From positions 102,622,554-102,686,553 of the forward strand of contig NC_090245.1 in the NCBI RefSeq assembly GCF_037325665.1: a stretch of 64,000 nt of DNA. Reading direction: 5' to 3'. Positions within the stretch are counted from its first letter, which is position 1; each line of letters starts with the position of its first letter. Origin of the DNA: Littorina saxatilis (Eukaryota; Mollusca; Gastropoda; Littorinimorpha; Littorinidae). The notes below the pieces were generated by a model, which was not told the DNA's origin, searched no databases, and saw only the letters and a program-made list of their open reading frames with translations. Below are positions 21,128 through 31,958 of the stretch, piece by piece. Made by a program: the position numbers and the translations under genes.

Positions 21128-22364
21128 GTTTTATGTCTCTGTCTGCCTCTGTGATTTTGCATGCAAAATTATTTTCTCTCTGTCCTCTTTTGGTCCTTCT
21201 CTCTATTCTGTGGAAACTGAGAGCGAGACCCTCCTGCAATGTGATTATGAAACGTTAATAAACATTGTTGTCAGAGAAAACAATATTTCAAATGATATCA
21301 CTCATCCTTGATAAATAATTTGCAATGTTGAAGTTGCTGTAAGATTCCCTGTTTAAAATACTGATTGTTTATGTACAGTGCTACCTGCTATGTAGGGCAA
21401 CTTCCCAATAAATTAAATATTGTTAATTTTTCTATAAACTTGACCAGGAATGTACATGGCTCGGTCAAAATCAGTTAGTAGGGGTAAGTTTAGAGTCTCT
21501 CTCGGTCAAAATCAGTTAGTAGGGGTAAGTTTAGAGTCTCTCTCCTCCTATCTGTATGTGTTTATAGGTGAGGGCTACTAATTAAGTTGTGTAATTCGCA
21601 TGCACGCTTCTGTACATACATGTGTGTGTGCAAGTTTGTCCGGGTGTTTGTTTCTCAGTGTGTGTGTGTGTGTGCACTCTCTCTCTCTCCTTTTACAGAG
21701 TTTCTGTTTGTGTGTGATTATAGGTGTGGGCTTATAAGTCGTGTACGAAGGAAAAAACGTGTACAGCTAGTTTATGACAAAACAAGACATTCATAAGTTC
21801 ATCGACCCAATAGTGGACACACAGACAAATAATTACGAGACAAGTGAAACACTTAGCTGAATATGCTTTGAATGTGAAATTGTGATATCTGGCAAGATGA
21901 TCTCGCGTGAGAGTGCCTTGTTTTGTCAAAAATTAAACTTTCCAATAACGAACCATTCTTGCTTTTTGATTCATGTTTTCACTATCAAATGGCAAAGCCA
22001 CCTCTCAGTACCAAGGTTCAGTAGATTCCCACTGCAAAAATTGAAAGGGAAAGGATGTTTGTTTATGAACAAAATGCAGATTGTATAGTGTTTTGTGTTA
22101 CATGTACTCTCCACTTTTGCTCCAATTTTCATCAACCACATGTAAACAACAAGCACTTTTACAGGGTTTTTTCTTCACAGATCATATGAACAAATGTCCG
22201 CAGAGTTTGACAAACCTCTGAAATAAATGTTCATGTTCAAACAATGGTTATCAGTGTTCTTTTATGTTATATGCATGTAGTTAGAGCTTTTCTCCGCACT
22301 GTATAAACACTGTAAACAAACTCTGTCAGGATTGCATGGGCTGTGAAAGAGTGAGCACTCTTGC
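21128..22364. repeat. Mostly unassigned, with a 2 x 41-bp tandem repeat
   Basis: CTCGGTCAAAATCAGTTAG through TAGAGTCTCT is duplicated in tandem at about 21461-21542. (GT)n lies near 21655. A foldback-related arm TGTTTTGTCAAAAATTAAAC is at about 21919. Nothing else is recognised. Confidence 0.6.
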
Positions 22365-23267
22365 TTTATTATTGAGACTTTATTATTGAGACTTTATTAT
22401 TGAGACTTTATTGTTGAGACTTTATTGTTGAGACTTTATCATTGAGACTTTATTATTGAGACTTTATTATTGAGACTTTATTATTGAGACTTTATTGTTG
22501 AGACTTTATTGTTGAGACTTTATCATTGAGACTTTATTATTGAGACTTTATTATTGAGACTTTATTGTTGAGACTTTATTATTGAGACTTTATTATTGAG
22601 ACTTTATTATTGAGACTTTATTATTGAGACTTTATAATTGAGACTTTATTGTTGAGACTTTATTATTGAGACTTTATCGTTGAGACTTTATTGTTGAGAC
22701 TTTATTATTGAGACTTTATTATTGAGACTTTATTATTGAGACTTTATTGTTGAGACTTTATCGTTGAGACTTTATCATCGAGACTTTATTATTGAGACTT
22801 TATTGTTGAGACTTTATTATTGAGACTCTATTATTGAGACTTTATTATTGAGACTTTATTGTTGAGACTTTATTCCAAGTTGAGACTTTATTATTGAGAC
22901 TTTATCATTGAGACTTTATTATTGAGACTTTCTCGTCGCGATATAACCTTCGTGGTTGAAAACGACGTTAAACACCAAATAAAGAAAGAAAGAAAGAAAG
23001 ATTGAGACTTTATTGTTGAGACTTTATTGTTGAGACTTTATTGTTGAGACTTTATTATTGAGACTTTATTATTGAGACTTTATCATTGAGACTTTATTAT
23101 CGAGACTTTATTATTGAGACTTTATTATTGAGATTTTATTGTTGAGACTTTATTATTGAGACTTTATTATCGAGACTTTATTATTGAGACTTTATTATTG
23201 AGATTTTATTGTTGAGACTTTATTATTGAGACTTTATTATTGAGACTTTATTATTGAGACTTTATTG
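22365..23267 (+). repeat. 14-bp minisatellite, about 60 copies
   Basis: The unit ATTGAGACTTTATT is repeated over about 900 bp with variants at two positions (ATT/GTT/ATC/GTC). Variant order forms higher-order blocks. An insertion (TCCAAG, about 22871) and a SINE tail (22930-23000) interrupt the array. Confidence 0.97.
22930..23000 (+). mobile_element. SINE family R tail inside the minisatellite
   Basis: TCGCGATATAACC, GGTTGAAAACGACGTTAAAC and (AAAG)n are the 3' end of the family R SINE; array units resume directly after it. Confidence 0.85.
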
Positions 23268-23723
23268 AAACTGTCTGCGCTTGCTTATTGTCCACATGTT
23301 TCAGACACCCCTCACTGGCCTATGATGTCACATGTGAAAGTTTGCCTCAATAATCAAGAGTACTCAGACTTTCTCCACCCTTGCAAACCTGACAGTTATT
23401 TCCAAACACCGTCTATTCCCAATAACACAATGCAAGGATAAAAAAAAAAATGTTTGTATAACTATAACACAGGAGTATCGCAGTTTCAGTATCACCTGAA
23501 CTTCTTCAAACAGTCGGGTCACAAAATATTGATGAAGAAACGCAAGCTAATTTGCTACGGTGTACAAAGGCTTGGAAACTTAACAGCTATGTTGGAATTA
23601 CTTTCACCCTTTTAGTTATAACCTCCTTGATCTTCATTTTTCTCAAATTATCATTTCAATTCGGCAACAGACAAGAGCGCAGCATTCTTCTCCTATGTGG
23701 AACTAGCAGCAACCATTTTCATC
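23268..23723. other. No gene recognised
   Basis: Unassigned sequence between the minisatellite and a MITE. Confidence 0.4.
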
Positions 23724-23910
23724 TACAGCGGTACCTGCGATGTCAGGACCCTCCCATGAGAGGACACCTCCCTTAAATTAAAAGGACACTTTATCTTGTC
23801 CCTTTCTGTATCATCTCTACCAAAGTATACCTGTCATGAAAGGCCACCTGCAATGTAGGGACACTTTTGGCTGGTCCCAAGGGTGTCCTTTCATCGCGGG
23901 TACCACTACT
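23724..23910. mobile_element. MITE with TACAGCGGTACC-type ends
   Basis: CTACAGCGGTACCTGCGATG at the left is inverted at the right as CATCGCGGGTACCACTAC. Internal GGACAC modules occur. Related pieces are at about 21377 and 29880-30062. Confidence 0.75.
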
Positions 23911-24009
23911 TTGTTATCCCATTGCTTGGAAATTCGTGTCGATTCTTCCCAGTGGATAGCTAGCAGCAACAAGAGTGGCGCTACCCATAGCTACCAGGTG
24001 TGTGCTTGT

Positions 24010-24210
24010 TAAGGTGTAATCAGCCACCTGCACTTGTGGCAGATTGACCTAGGTCTTTCAAGTGCCACTGTGGTGACACAGGGGTAGGTCATGGATACCG
24101 TCTCTGAATCTACAGACAAATCTGACCCGTATCCGTCACAGCCTGGATTTGAACCTGTAACCCTATGATCACAAGTCCAGAACTCTACCAACTGAAGTAC
24201 CCGGCCCCCA
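24010..24210 (-). mobile_element. tRNA-derived SINE
   Basis: On the minus strand, GGTACTTCAGTTGGTAGAG (box A) and GGTTCAAATCC (box B) are followed by unrelated body sequence. The head resembles a tRNA but has no proper acceptor stem pairing partner, so it is a SINE. Confidence 0.7.
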
Positions 24211-24579
24211 ACCATCTCAACTTTCACATGTGCCGGAAGGTCAGACTGACCCTTCCAAAACTGCAGCTGCAGAACTGGAGAGCATAAAAGAGCATGTTTT
24301 CCTGCGATGCCACAAAACTGACAGACCAGTGAACAGATGCATGGTCGGCAGACTCCCTGCTTCACACAAAGCTGTTCTGCTGTATAGCTGCCAGCAGGAA
24401 CTCCAGCAAACCGCCCTCTATACCCACTTGTCAATGTTATCCCATCCTAATGACAAGAAAATCAAGGCCATTGATAGGGTACTCTTACAAACAGCAGAAG
24501 CACCACCAGTAAACACATTTTTTTGTATGCAGTTTGGGTTTGCCTTTGATCATTCGTTCTTTGTCACCTCATGAGAACT

Positions 24580-24853
24580 ATTCTTTATTTGGTGTTTAAC
24601 GTCGTTTTTAACCACGAAGGTTATATCGCGACGGGGAAAGGGGAATAGAGCCACTTGTTAATTGTTTCTTGTTCACAAAAGCACTAATCAAAAAATTGCT
24701 CCAGGGGCTTGCAACGCAGTACAATATATGACCTTACTGGGAGAATGCAAGTTTCTAGTACAAAGGACTTAACATTTCTTACATACTGCTTGACTAAAAT
24801 CTTTACAAACATTGACTATATTCTATACAAGAAACACTTAACAAGGGTAAAAG
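24580..24853 (-). mobile_element. SINE family R, 5'-truncated, with target duplication
   Basis: Body and tail of family R only. Direct repeat CATGAGAACT flanks it (24570-24579 and 24854-24863), showing that the truncated copy is a genuine insertion. Confidence 0.88.
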
Positions 24854-25118
24854 CATGAGAACTTGTAAAAATGATTACAACACAGGAGAATGTTCAGCAG
24901 TTTCACTGGGTTTGACTTACTTCTCCACTCTTTGCCATCCTGTAAGAAATGATGACAACACAGGACGCCTTCAGAAGAAAGCAGTTGGCATGAACCCATC
25001 ATGTCTCTTGAATTTACAGAGCCGATTGTCACAGTGCAAGTACAAGATGACAAGGAAAGCATCACTGCCACTTGTACTTGTAGATCATAAAGTTTAAAGC
25101 CATATAATCCATCAGTGT

Positions 25119-25880
25119 TTAACCTTCACCGTGCTTCCTGGGTCGACCCAGAGCCTCACAAAAGTGTCTGTATCCCTAAAACTATTGGGAGTTTTGGATT
25201 GAGACTTCATGTCATCCTCAAACACCATAGAACCTTCCCATCGACCAATTGTTAAAGGATTATCTTTGTAAACAAACAAATAATCAGTGACGCCTTTTGA
25301 ACCAGACGGTCCGGATGTTGTGGGTCGTGGACGAACCATATGGAACAAGAAATTCCTCCGAGGTAGGAAAAACACCCCCGTCCTTACCATTCTCACTGCC
25401 ACCAACTGAGAAGGTTATTTCCCTTTGACCATTAATATGTCCCTCTATAAGTCCTTGTAGAATCTTAATCCACCAATAACTCCCTAACCGTGTGTTTGAC
25501 TGGTCCCAATTTTTGTAAGGACCGTCTCAGGAATGTATAGAACCTGTTCACCAAGTTTGGTGACGATCGGTCCGTTCATTCTTGAGATCTATATGCGAAC
25601 ACAAACACACAAACAAACAAACACATCGACCGAATCCTATACACACCCCAATACCGGGGGTGTAATTAAAGAAGGTACTGTGTTTATCCCTATTCAGATG
25701 GAGTGAGTCGTGTAGGACTCATACTCTGCAAAGTGGCAGTAAAGAGTTTATCCCTATTCGGATGATGTGGGTCGTGTACGACCTAGTACGACCTACACCT
25801 TTTACGTTGAATCCTTCTTTACAAAGTATGGGTCGTACACGTCGACCCACATCATCTGGACTGTGTAGTCCAAAGCGTGA
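25119..25880. mobile_element. piggyBac-like terminal sequences, non-autonomous
   Basis: TTAACCTTCACCGTGC at 25119 is followed by CTGGGTCGACCCAG, close to the TTAACCTTCGCCGGC / GGGTCCGTGCGGACCC ends at 63181. At 25763-25858 an inverted pair GATGATGTGGGTCGTGTACG / GTCGACCCACATCATC repeats the same palindromic style as the ends of the piggyBac at 41947-45864. No transposase is present. Exact borders are unsure, and there may be two pieces. Confidence 0.5.
25427..25665 (+). repeat. Repeat ending in AATACCGGGGGTGTAA
   Basis: CCAAGTTTGGTGACGATCGG and CATTCTTGAGATCTATATGC followed by (ACAA)n and TACCGGGGGTGTAA. The style is that of a dispersed non-coding repeat. Only one copy is in the window, so this rests on general appearance. 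Confidence 0.35.
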
Positions 25881-25982
25881 TCCGGTGGAGGTTAATTTGT
25901 CGAGCCGCGTGTCATCCTCACAGTCACAGTGCAAGTGAAAGATGACAAGGAAAGCATCACTCCCACTTGTAGCATGTGTTGC

Positions 25983-25988
25983 TTTATT
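25983..25988 (-). promoter_or_regulatory. HAUS1 poly(A) signal AATAAA
   Basis: AATAAA on the minus strand, about 30 nt after the HAUS1 stop codon at 26018-26020, a suitable distance for a very short 3' UTR. Confidence 0.6.
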
Positions 25989-26017
25989 ATAGTAGGACCA
26001 GACGCCCGGCTCCAAGA

Positions 26018-26068
26018 CTAGAGTTTTAGTGAGCCGATTTTCTTGCTTAGCTCATCCTCAAGGTGTTC
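26018..26068 (-). CDS. HAUS1: HAUS1 last exon
   Basis: Acceptor TTCACTTGCAG, 16 codons EHLEDELSKKIGSLKL and TAG. Confidence 0.85.
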   Translation of the reverse strand, partial: EHLEDELSKKIGSLKL

Positions 26069-29000
26069 CTGCAAGTGAAAAAGAAAGATGTTCACTTTGC
26101 AATTCTTTCACTTTGCAATTCATACAGGGAGATTCATGTATTTGTAACCCCTATAAAATACGCAAAAACAAAGTTTCCTGGAGGTTCTTTTCATAGGTCT
26201 TTCTGGTCATTATAAGTGTTCTTTTCATAGGTCTTTCTGGTCATTATAAGTGATAAAGCTGGCTCAACTGAGATACCTTAGCTAACACCAATGTTGCCAG
26301 CTTTGAAATTAGTGTCAATCTTATCACATTTTCTCACTCACATCACCCTGTCCCAATTCCTATACAAACAGAATCTTACTTTTATCAAACTATGCAAAAA
26401 CAATACCTTTTCACAGGGGTGGCTTTGACTTCCACTGATTTGTGTCACAGTTTTTGTCAGTGTAACAAAATAAGGCATTAATATGACATCCAAGAAGTGC
26501 AAACCATGTATTTACAAATAATTTTGCAATGAGCGGGCGGGACACTTGCTTAAAACATCTAAACAAAATTCTAGAACACCGCTTTTATCACAAATATACC
26601 TTGACCGCCTTTCTACGTCTTCTCCTGCGTTCATGGGCTGAAACTCCCACATATACTCGTGTTTTTTGCACGAGTGGGTTTTTATGTGTATGACCTTTTT
26701 CACCCCACAATTTCGGCAGCCATACTAGGCCGCTTTCGGGTGATGCATGCTTGGTATTTTTGTGGTTTTATAACCCACCAAAATCTGACAATTAGGATAA
26801 CGGATCTTTTCCTTTCGCACTTGGTCTCGTGCTTGCTGGTACAGACGAAGGGAGATAAGACACTAGCAGGTCTGCACATACATTGACCTGGAAGATGGGG
26901 AAAATCTCCACCCTTAACACATACATTGACCTGGAAGATGGGGAAAATCTCCACCCTTAACCCATCAGGCCCGGACGTGTTTTCAAACCCAAAACCTTCC
27001 GCTTGGGAGGCCGGCGTCTTATCCACCCGTCTAGTGACCGCCTTTGCACCCAGGATCTTTTCATCATATAAAGTGAAGAGGGAAAAATGAACGTAATAAC
27101 TCACCAAATGCCTTCTTAACTCAACCAGCTTCAGCTTTGCCTGTGAGATATCCTGAAAGAGGTAGCCAAGCATTAGCAGAGAAATAAATGTCTAAAATGC
27201 AATTGAGTTTGCTTCACTTTTTGTTCTCCCTTTCCCCCTTTTGTTTTTGTCACTGAAATAAGGCATCCTACATAATGTGAGAGAGACCATCCATAATTTT
27301 CAACTGCTCTTGATGTCATGAGACAAATGTAGTTCTAGGAACACTTTAGCACTTGCTGAAGATTTTTGAGAACTTACACATGACGCTCTTCTTTTAAGAG
27401 TGACGTCTTTTTGCTTTGACGTCAACGATTTCACAAGGCTTTGGAAGAGATTGAGGTTCCATAAGATGCATCTTCAATTCGGGCGCCTCAACGCAGGAAG
27501 TTTTGAGCAAATGACACGCAAAAGTACAGCATGTAGGATAAGCAAAATACTACACGGCTTGCTGTGTCGTACCAGATTTACACTAATTGCTTTTTCAAAT
27601 ATTGAAAAGCTTGCTTTTGCTCGCATTTAAATAAAAGTAACTCATGTAAATCTGGTACGAAACAGCAAGCCATGTAGTATTCTCCATGTAATCCACAGTT
27701 TCGGGCTTCAATGTTCTACTGCAGACACAGATGCTCATACAAATGTGCCCCTGCACACATACACACACACAGACACACACACACAGACACACACACACAG
27801 ACAGACAGACAGACAGACACAGAAAGAAACACGCACACAAAAAGAAACACACACACACACACACTGCATTTGAATACATGAATCATAAAAGACATCTTAC
27901 CGGTGGAAGTTCATTGTAGGCTTGAAGTTTTTTCTTCAGAGGCCCAAGCTCATCTTCCAACTTCAGAAGATCCTGTAATAACAGACAAACACAATGCTGC
28001 GGTACTCCTCATGCTAACACCATAAACAGAAATCTGAAAAATTAGGTCTTCAAAAAGGTGGCATCTTCAAGACTTCATGGACAAAATATCTGAGAAAGCA
28101 CGGTCTTAAAAGGGATGCACTAAAAGTCTTAAAATAGAGGTAATCAACAAGTTTTTTATTGTCCTTATGCTGTTCAAATATGTTTCCAGTCGGAGAGACA
28201 TGTCTCGGCCAACCTTAAACCCTTGCACAACAGGCATGAAGACAACTGAAGTTTAGCTATTTAATGCCTGGCATTAGAAACAAGCTGCCTGTAATTTCCC
28301 AACAATTAGACTGGCAACAACAATAAAACTTCTGCTCTTGATCAACACAATCCAATGGGAGAGTTTGCTATGATAATCTCCTCTTGGTACGTAGTAATCT
28401 AAGACCCATTTGAGCACTATACTACTTCAGCTCTTAGTTACATCGTCCGCTAGAACATGCAGATAATAGATCAGAAGCAAAAACACAACGAAAAAAGGTT
28501 GTTTGTATGAATTTTCAGAAGATAAATCAAGTGTTTTCTGTCACCCGGCCGATACCACACTCTATTTTAATAAGCCCTCATTCTTCTGAGGAGATCCGCA
28601 CCTCTATACAAAACATTTCATTGTTCAAACTTATTCAGTTCAGGTGAGATCCACCCGCTAAATTGCAAGGTTGAACAAAACAGATTTACACGAAAGATAT
28701 TCTGTACAGTGATTTGAGGTGTGAAGAATACAAACCATGAGCATGGTGCAGCACACGATGCAAAGGAGAGCCCTCTGACGTTCAAAATGGGAGTATCAAA
28801 CCGGTATGTCCCAAGAGGTTTGTTTGTTCGTTCATGGGCTGAAACTCCCACGGCTTTTACGTGTATGACCGTTTTTACCCCGCCATTTAGGCAGCCATAC
28901 GCCGCTTTCGGAGGAAGCATGCTGGGTATTTTCGTGTTTCTATAACCCACCGAACTCTGACATGGATTACAGGATCTTTTTCGTGCGCACTTGGTCTTGT

Positions 29001-31958
29001 GCTTGCGTGTACACACGGGGGGTGTTCGGACACCGAGGAGAGTCTGCACACAAAGTTGACTCTGAGAAATAAATATCTCGCCGAACGTGGGGACGAACTC
29101 ACGCTGACAGCGGCCAACTGGATACAAATCCAGCGCGCTACCGACTGAGCTACATCCCCGCCCGCGTCCCAAGAGGTGATAACTGTCACAAACTTTCCCA
29201 TTATGATACTTTTTCAGACCTAATTAATTTTTTTTAATAAAAAATTACCTGTGCTCTTTTGACAAGGTTCTCGTGAAACACGGAAGAATCCACACCAGTT
29301 CTGGACACGGAATCCTTAAGGAGAAAAAACAAACCATGGCAGGTTAACCATGTCACATAAGTAAAAGATGTCACATTTGAACTAAGCAAAAAAAACCCAG
29401 TTACCAAGCATAAAATATCAAAAGATGGTCGGTCGCGATTATATCCAATTGACAAATTTAATATCAGTAGGAGAGGTGGTGGTTCAAGTCCATAGCAGCA
29501 AGAAATTGTATTTACTTGCGAACAATTTATTTTTTATTAAATTATACTTATGGATTTCATTAAATTGTTCTTACAATTCCCCATAACCCACAAAAGTGTT
29601 TTTGACCTAAAACATTCTGAGGTCTGAAAGACAGAGGGTTCTTATCTTGCAAATATTCCAGCACAACGTTTTGAACTTTCAATCTCAAATTGGAGTTGAA
29701 AGTAAATATTTAATTTGACCAGTTTGATTCACACAACAGTGAATCAGCTGAAGGTTTGGCATACATACAATTCCTAATGCCTGAAGAAATGTTGACTACT
29801 TCTTCAGCATAATCAAAAGTTATTAAAATATTTGGTTGTTTTGAAATTGCACCATATGGATTAAATTCAGCATGCCACAAAGCCCCAACACGTGGTCCAG
29901 CCAAGCCGTTTACCTGCCATGTCAGGCCTCTCTGATGAGAAGGTGCGTCCTGATAATTAATATAAAGGATACCTATCATAAGCAAAATATGCCTGTCTCA
30001 ATGGAAGGACACTTTTGGATGTTCCCAATGGTGGCTTTTCGTCACAGGCACCACTGTAGTACAATGAAAACCCCCTTTTAAGACCTCAACAAATTTGAGA
30101 AAATTAAGTCCAAAAAAGGATGGATCTTGAATTAAAACGGAGGTCAATTTACATAGGTTATGAACAGAAAATCTGAAATAGTAAGGTCTTAAGATGACCA
30201 AGTGGTCATTGTGAGACTGAGAACAGGCCATTGCAGACTCAAACATCACCTGTATACCAAATTCCACATTGGTGATTCTGCATCGTGCCCCTGTGGCACA
30301 TCTCCAATGACAGTGGAACACTTCCTGCAGGACTGTCCAACACACCAAAACTTGCGAGCAGAGACCTGGCCTGCTGACACACCGATGAGGGACAAACTCT
30401 ATGGACCCATGGAGAGCCTCCGGCGTACAGCAGCCTTCATCAGGGCCTCCGGAGTTGCTGTCTGAGCGAACGACGAAGAAGAAGAAAAGGAGGAAGCCTT
30501 AAAGTTAAATCGGGGGTCTTAAAAGGGGGGTTCCACTGTAAACCATACAACATGACATACCTTAAGCTTCGAGAGAAGTTTGGCATACTCTTGAATTTTG
30601 CTCTGCAGGAAGGAGACTTCTTTCTGTCGCTTCTCCAGCTTGGTTGCTTGCTGTGTTGTCACATCTTCCAGATCTTGGCAAGTTCTGAAGACAGTCACAA
30701 AAGATGGGTAACGCTAAATAGGTTAAGTTCACGGCCTGATTCCCCCTTACGGAGACAGACTTAACAACGCTAATATTTCACCTAGTCGACTTCGCCCAGA
30801 ATTAAACCTTTGCCGTCTTTTTTCGTTTCGTCATACAAATGATAGTACATGTATATCATTTGCAAATATTCTTCAAGCAATGCATATTACATATATTGCT
30901 GTGTTGTCACATCTTCCGGATCTTGGCAAGTTCTGAAGACAGTCACAAAAGATGGGTAACGCTCCTGAGCAAAGTTTATTAGTGATGCAAAACACACACA
31001 AAACAAAAAGCCAGACTTATAATAACATGCACATACAGTGGAACCCCCTTTTTAAGACCCCCTCCCTTTTAAAACCCTGTTTTCTCAGACTTTCTGTTTA
31101 TAACCTCTGTATATTTACCCCATTTTAAGACTCCCTCCTTTTCCACTGTACCATTGTGTAATGTTTTACCTCCTCAAATTTACAAGCGCATGAAAAAGGC
31201 ACACATTTTTTTTTTATCCACAACAAAACAACAAGTGACAATTACAATAACAACATAAGGCCCCCAAAAAAAAAATAGTCTGTTTACGGTAACCCGACCG
31301 ACCTTATTTTTTTCGCGCGACCCGAGACTTTTTTTTGGCATTTGGGAGAAAAAAATTTTAAAAATCGCAAAATAACGTAAAAATATGGTTTTTTAGAAAA
31401 AAAAAAGAAAAAAAAATCCCGACCTACCGACCCTATTTTTTTGGCCTATGTTACCGTAAACAGACCTTTTTTTTTTGTGCCTAACAACATAAGCAACCAC
31501 AAGTCTCACTTGCGGATAGAGTTGTGTTTGACCAGTGCATCCTTGGTCTTGTGTGAGAGTTTGACTAACAGTCGTTCCTCAGCCACAAATTCCTCGTGAA
31601 TTCTGTCAGCCTCCTCCTGCAATGCTTGCAAGGCTAACAGGTAGCTGGGACAGAAAAAGACACACACAAATTAGCAAAAAACGTAACAAAATCACTGACA
31701 AAATAATTGTATTTTCATGTCAGGGGGATGATCCCTTACGATATTCAGGTCTTCCCCTTCATAGCATAACTGACTATAAACCAGTTCACTAGGTACTATC
31801 AGACCTGTTTACCCACACTCTGACTTTGGTGTACTTTTCACTGAGATTCAGCGTATTTTCAACATATTGAGAGTAATTTGACACTCACAAGAAACGTTCA
31901 TGAGCTATTGCTTCAACTTCAAGGGCAGCAATAACATTGTCCGTTTTCAGAAGTGGAA
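26018..31958 (-). CDS. HAUS1: HAUS augmin-like complex subunit 1 (C-terminal part)
   Basis: Seven minus-strand exons give about 187 residues of coiled-coil protein that align without gaps to human HAUS1 as I remember it. Matching landmarks are ALEVEAIAHERF, LVKLSHKTKDALV, RQKEVSFLQSKIQEY, VSRTGVDSSVFHENL (cf. SARGMDASLSHQSL), ELGPLKKKLQAYNELPP (cf. IPLKKKLESYLDLMP) and DISQAKLKLVELRRHL. HAUS1 is a subunit of the eight-protein augmin complex, which binds spindle microtubules and recruits gamma-tubulin for branching nucleation in mitosis. All exon phases agree. About 90-110 N-terminal residues are missing; they would lie to the right, possibly in or beyond the gap at 32817-33016. Many SINEs and MITEs fill the introns, and part of one exon is duplicated nearby. 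Confidence 0.88.
26185..26252 (+). repeat. 2 x 34-bp tandem repeat
   Basis: TTCTTTTCATAGGTCTTTCT plus 14 bp, repeated perfectly twice in the last HAUS1 intron. Confidence 0.95.
26625..27055 (-). mobile_element. SINE, family C variant with internal duplication
   Basis: It shares CATGGGCTGAAACTCCCAC and GGTCTCGTGCTTGC with the other family C copies. A 45-bp unit (ACATTGACCTGGAAGATGGG and following) is tandemly duplicated, and the head differs (TAGACGGGTGGATAAGACGC). Confidence 0.75.
27105..27152 (-). CDS. HAUS1: HAUS1 exon
   Basis: 48 nt in phase 0, DISQAKLKLVELRRHL; acceptor CTTTCAG, donor GTGAGT. Confidence 0.88.
27173..27745. other. HAUS1 intron, with an inverted 45-bp pair
   Basis: CTACACGGCTTGCTGTGTCG (about 27550) and its inverse CGAAACAGCAAGCCATGTAG (about 27658) flank about 70 bp, so a small foldback element is possible. 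Confidence 0.55.
27747..27870. repeat. (CA)n/(GACA)n microsatellite
   Basis: Imperfect CA and GACA repeats next to a HAUS1 exon donor. Confidence 0.95.
27901..27972 (-). CDS. HAUS1: HAUS1 exon
   Basis: 72 nt in phase 0, DLLKLEDELGPLKKKL followed by QAYNELPP; acceptor TTATTACAG, donor GTAAGA. A (CA)n run lies 35 bp past the donor. Confidence 0.9.
27973..28807. other. HAUS1 intron with a CAGTGGAAC-type MITE trace
   Basis: AAAATTAGGTCTTC through GTCTTAAAAT (about 28037-28140) resembles the middle of the MITE family but lacks its termini. The rest is unassigned. Confidence 0.45.
28820..29165 (-). mobile_element. SINE, family C, with 12-bp target duplication
   Basis: Nearly identical to the copy at 16862-17247. 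Direct repeat GTCCCAAGAGGT at 28808-28819 and 29166-29177. It lies about 70 bp from a HAUS1 exon, so it is a recent intronic insertion. Confidence 0.92.
29249..29314 (-). CDS. HAUS1: HAUS1 exon
   Basis: 66 nt in phase 0, DSVSRTGVDSSVFHENL then VKRAQ; acceptor TCCTTAAG, donor GTAATT. Confidence 0.88.
29315..29879. other. HAUS1 intron, nothing recognised
   Basis: AT-rich unassigned sequence. Confidence 0.4.
29880..30062. mobile_element. MITE, relative of 23724-23910
   Basis: TTACCTGCCATGTCAGG at the left, GTGGCTTTTCGTCACAGGCAC then CACTGTAGTA at the right; internal GGACACTTTTGG is shared. Confidence 0.6.
30058..30540. mobile_element. CAGTGGAAC-type MITE split by a LINE fragment
   Basis: Left part 30058-30193 (CCCCCTTTTAAGACCTC), right part about 30499-30540 (GGGGTTCCACTGTA). 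Between them lies a LINE C-terminal fragment. Confidence 0.75.
30196..30487 (+). mobile_element. LINE 3' end (I/Nimb-like), 5'-truncated
   Basis: It encodes QVVIVRLRTGHCRLKHHL (with the preceding bases), then CPCGTSPMTVEHFLQDC, the C-terminal Cys/His motif after the RNase H region of I-group LINEs, then a stop and the tail CGAACGACGAAGAAGAAGAA. Everything upstream is missing. Confidence 0.7.
30561..30684 (-). CDS. HAUS1: HAUS1 exon
   Basis: 124 nt; the first base completes a Lys codon, then TCQDLEDVTTQQATKLEKRQ, then KEVSFLQSKIQEYAKLLSK. Acceptor TGTCTTCAG, donor GTATGT. The 5' part with its acceptor is duplicated at 30893-30963. Confidence 0.9.
30893..30963 (-). pseudogene. Partial duplicate of a HAUS1 exon
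   Basis: About 70 bp match 30645-30715, with one clear base change in the exon part. It includes the splice acceptor and the first 13 codons but no donor, so it is a decoy acceptor upstream of the real exon. Confidence 0.88.
31034..31150. mobile_element. CAGTGGAAC-type MITE, short copy
   Basis: ACAGTGGAACCCCCTTTTTA at the left and TTTTCCACTGTA at the right; internal CAGACTTTCTGTTTATAACC. Confidence 0.75.
31260..31481. mobile_element. Foldback element with 12-bp target duplication
   Basis: Inverted ends (A/T run, then GTCTGTTTACGGTAAC / GTTACCGTAAACAGAC, then T run) of about 32 bp. Flanking direct repeat TAACAACATAAG at 31248-31259 and 31482-31493. The interior is A/T-rich and also self-complementary around CGACCGACC / TACCGACCC. 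Confidence 0.85.
31510..31644 (-). CDS. HAUS1: HAUS1 exon
   Basis: 135 nt, YLLALQALQEEADRIHEEF then VAEERLLVKLSHKTKDALV. Acceptor TTCTGTCCCAG, donor GTGAGA. Confidence 0.9.

Larger units (their letters stand above)
25031..25974 (+). repeat. Direct repeats of about 50 bp
   Basis: CACAGTGCAAGTACAAGATG through CCACTTGTA at 25031-25080 recurs at about 25923-25974. They bracket piggyBac-like sequence and lie in the 3' flank of HAUS1. Confidence 0.8.

Noticed and set aside
25112-25405. Minus-strand ORF of 97 codons (GSKGVTDYLFVYKDNPLT...)
   Set aside because: It looks partly protein-like but runs into the piggyBac-like end and has no convincing splice sites or start. It was left out as unsupported.
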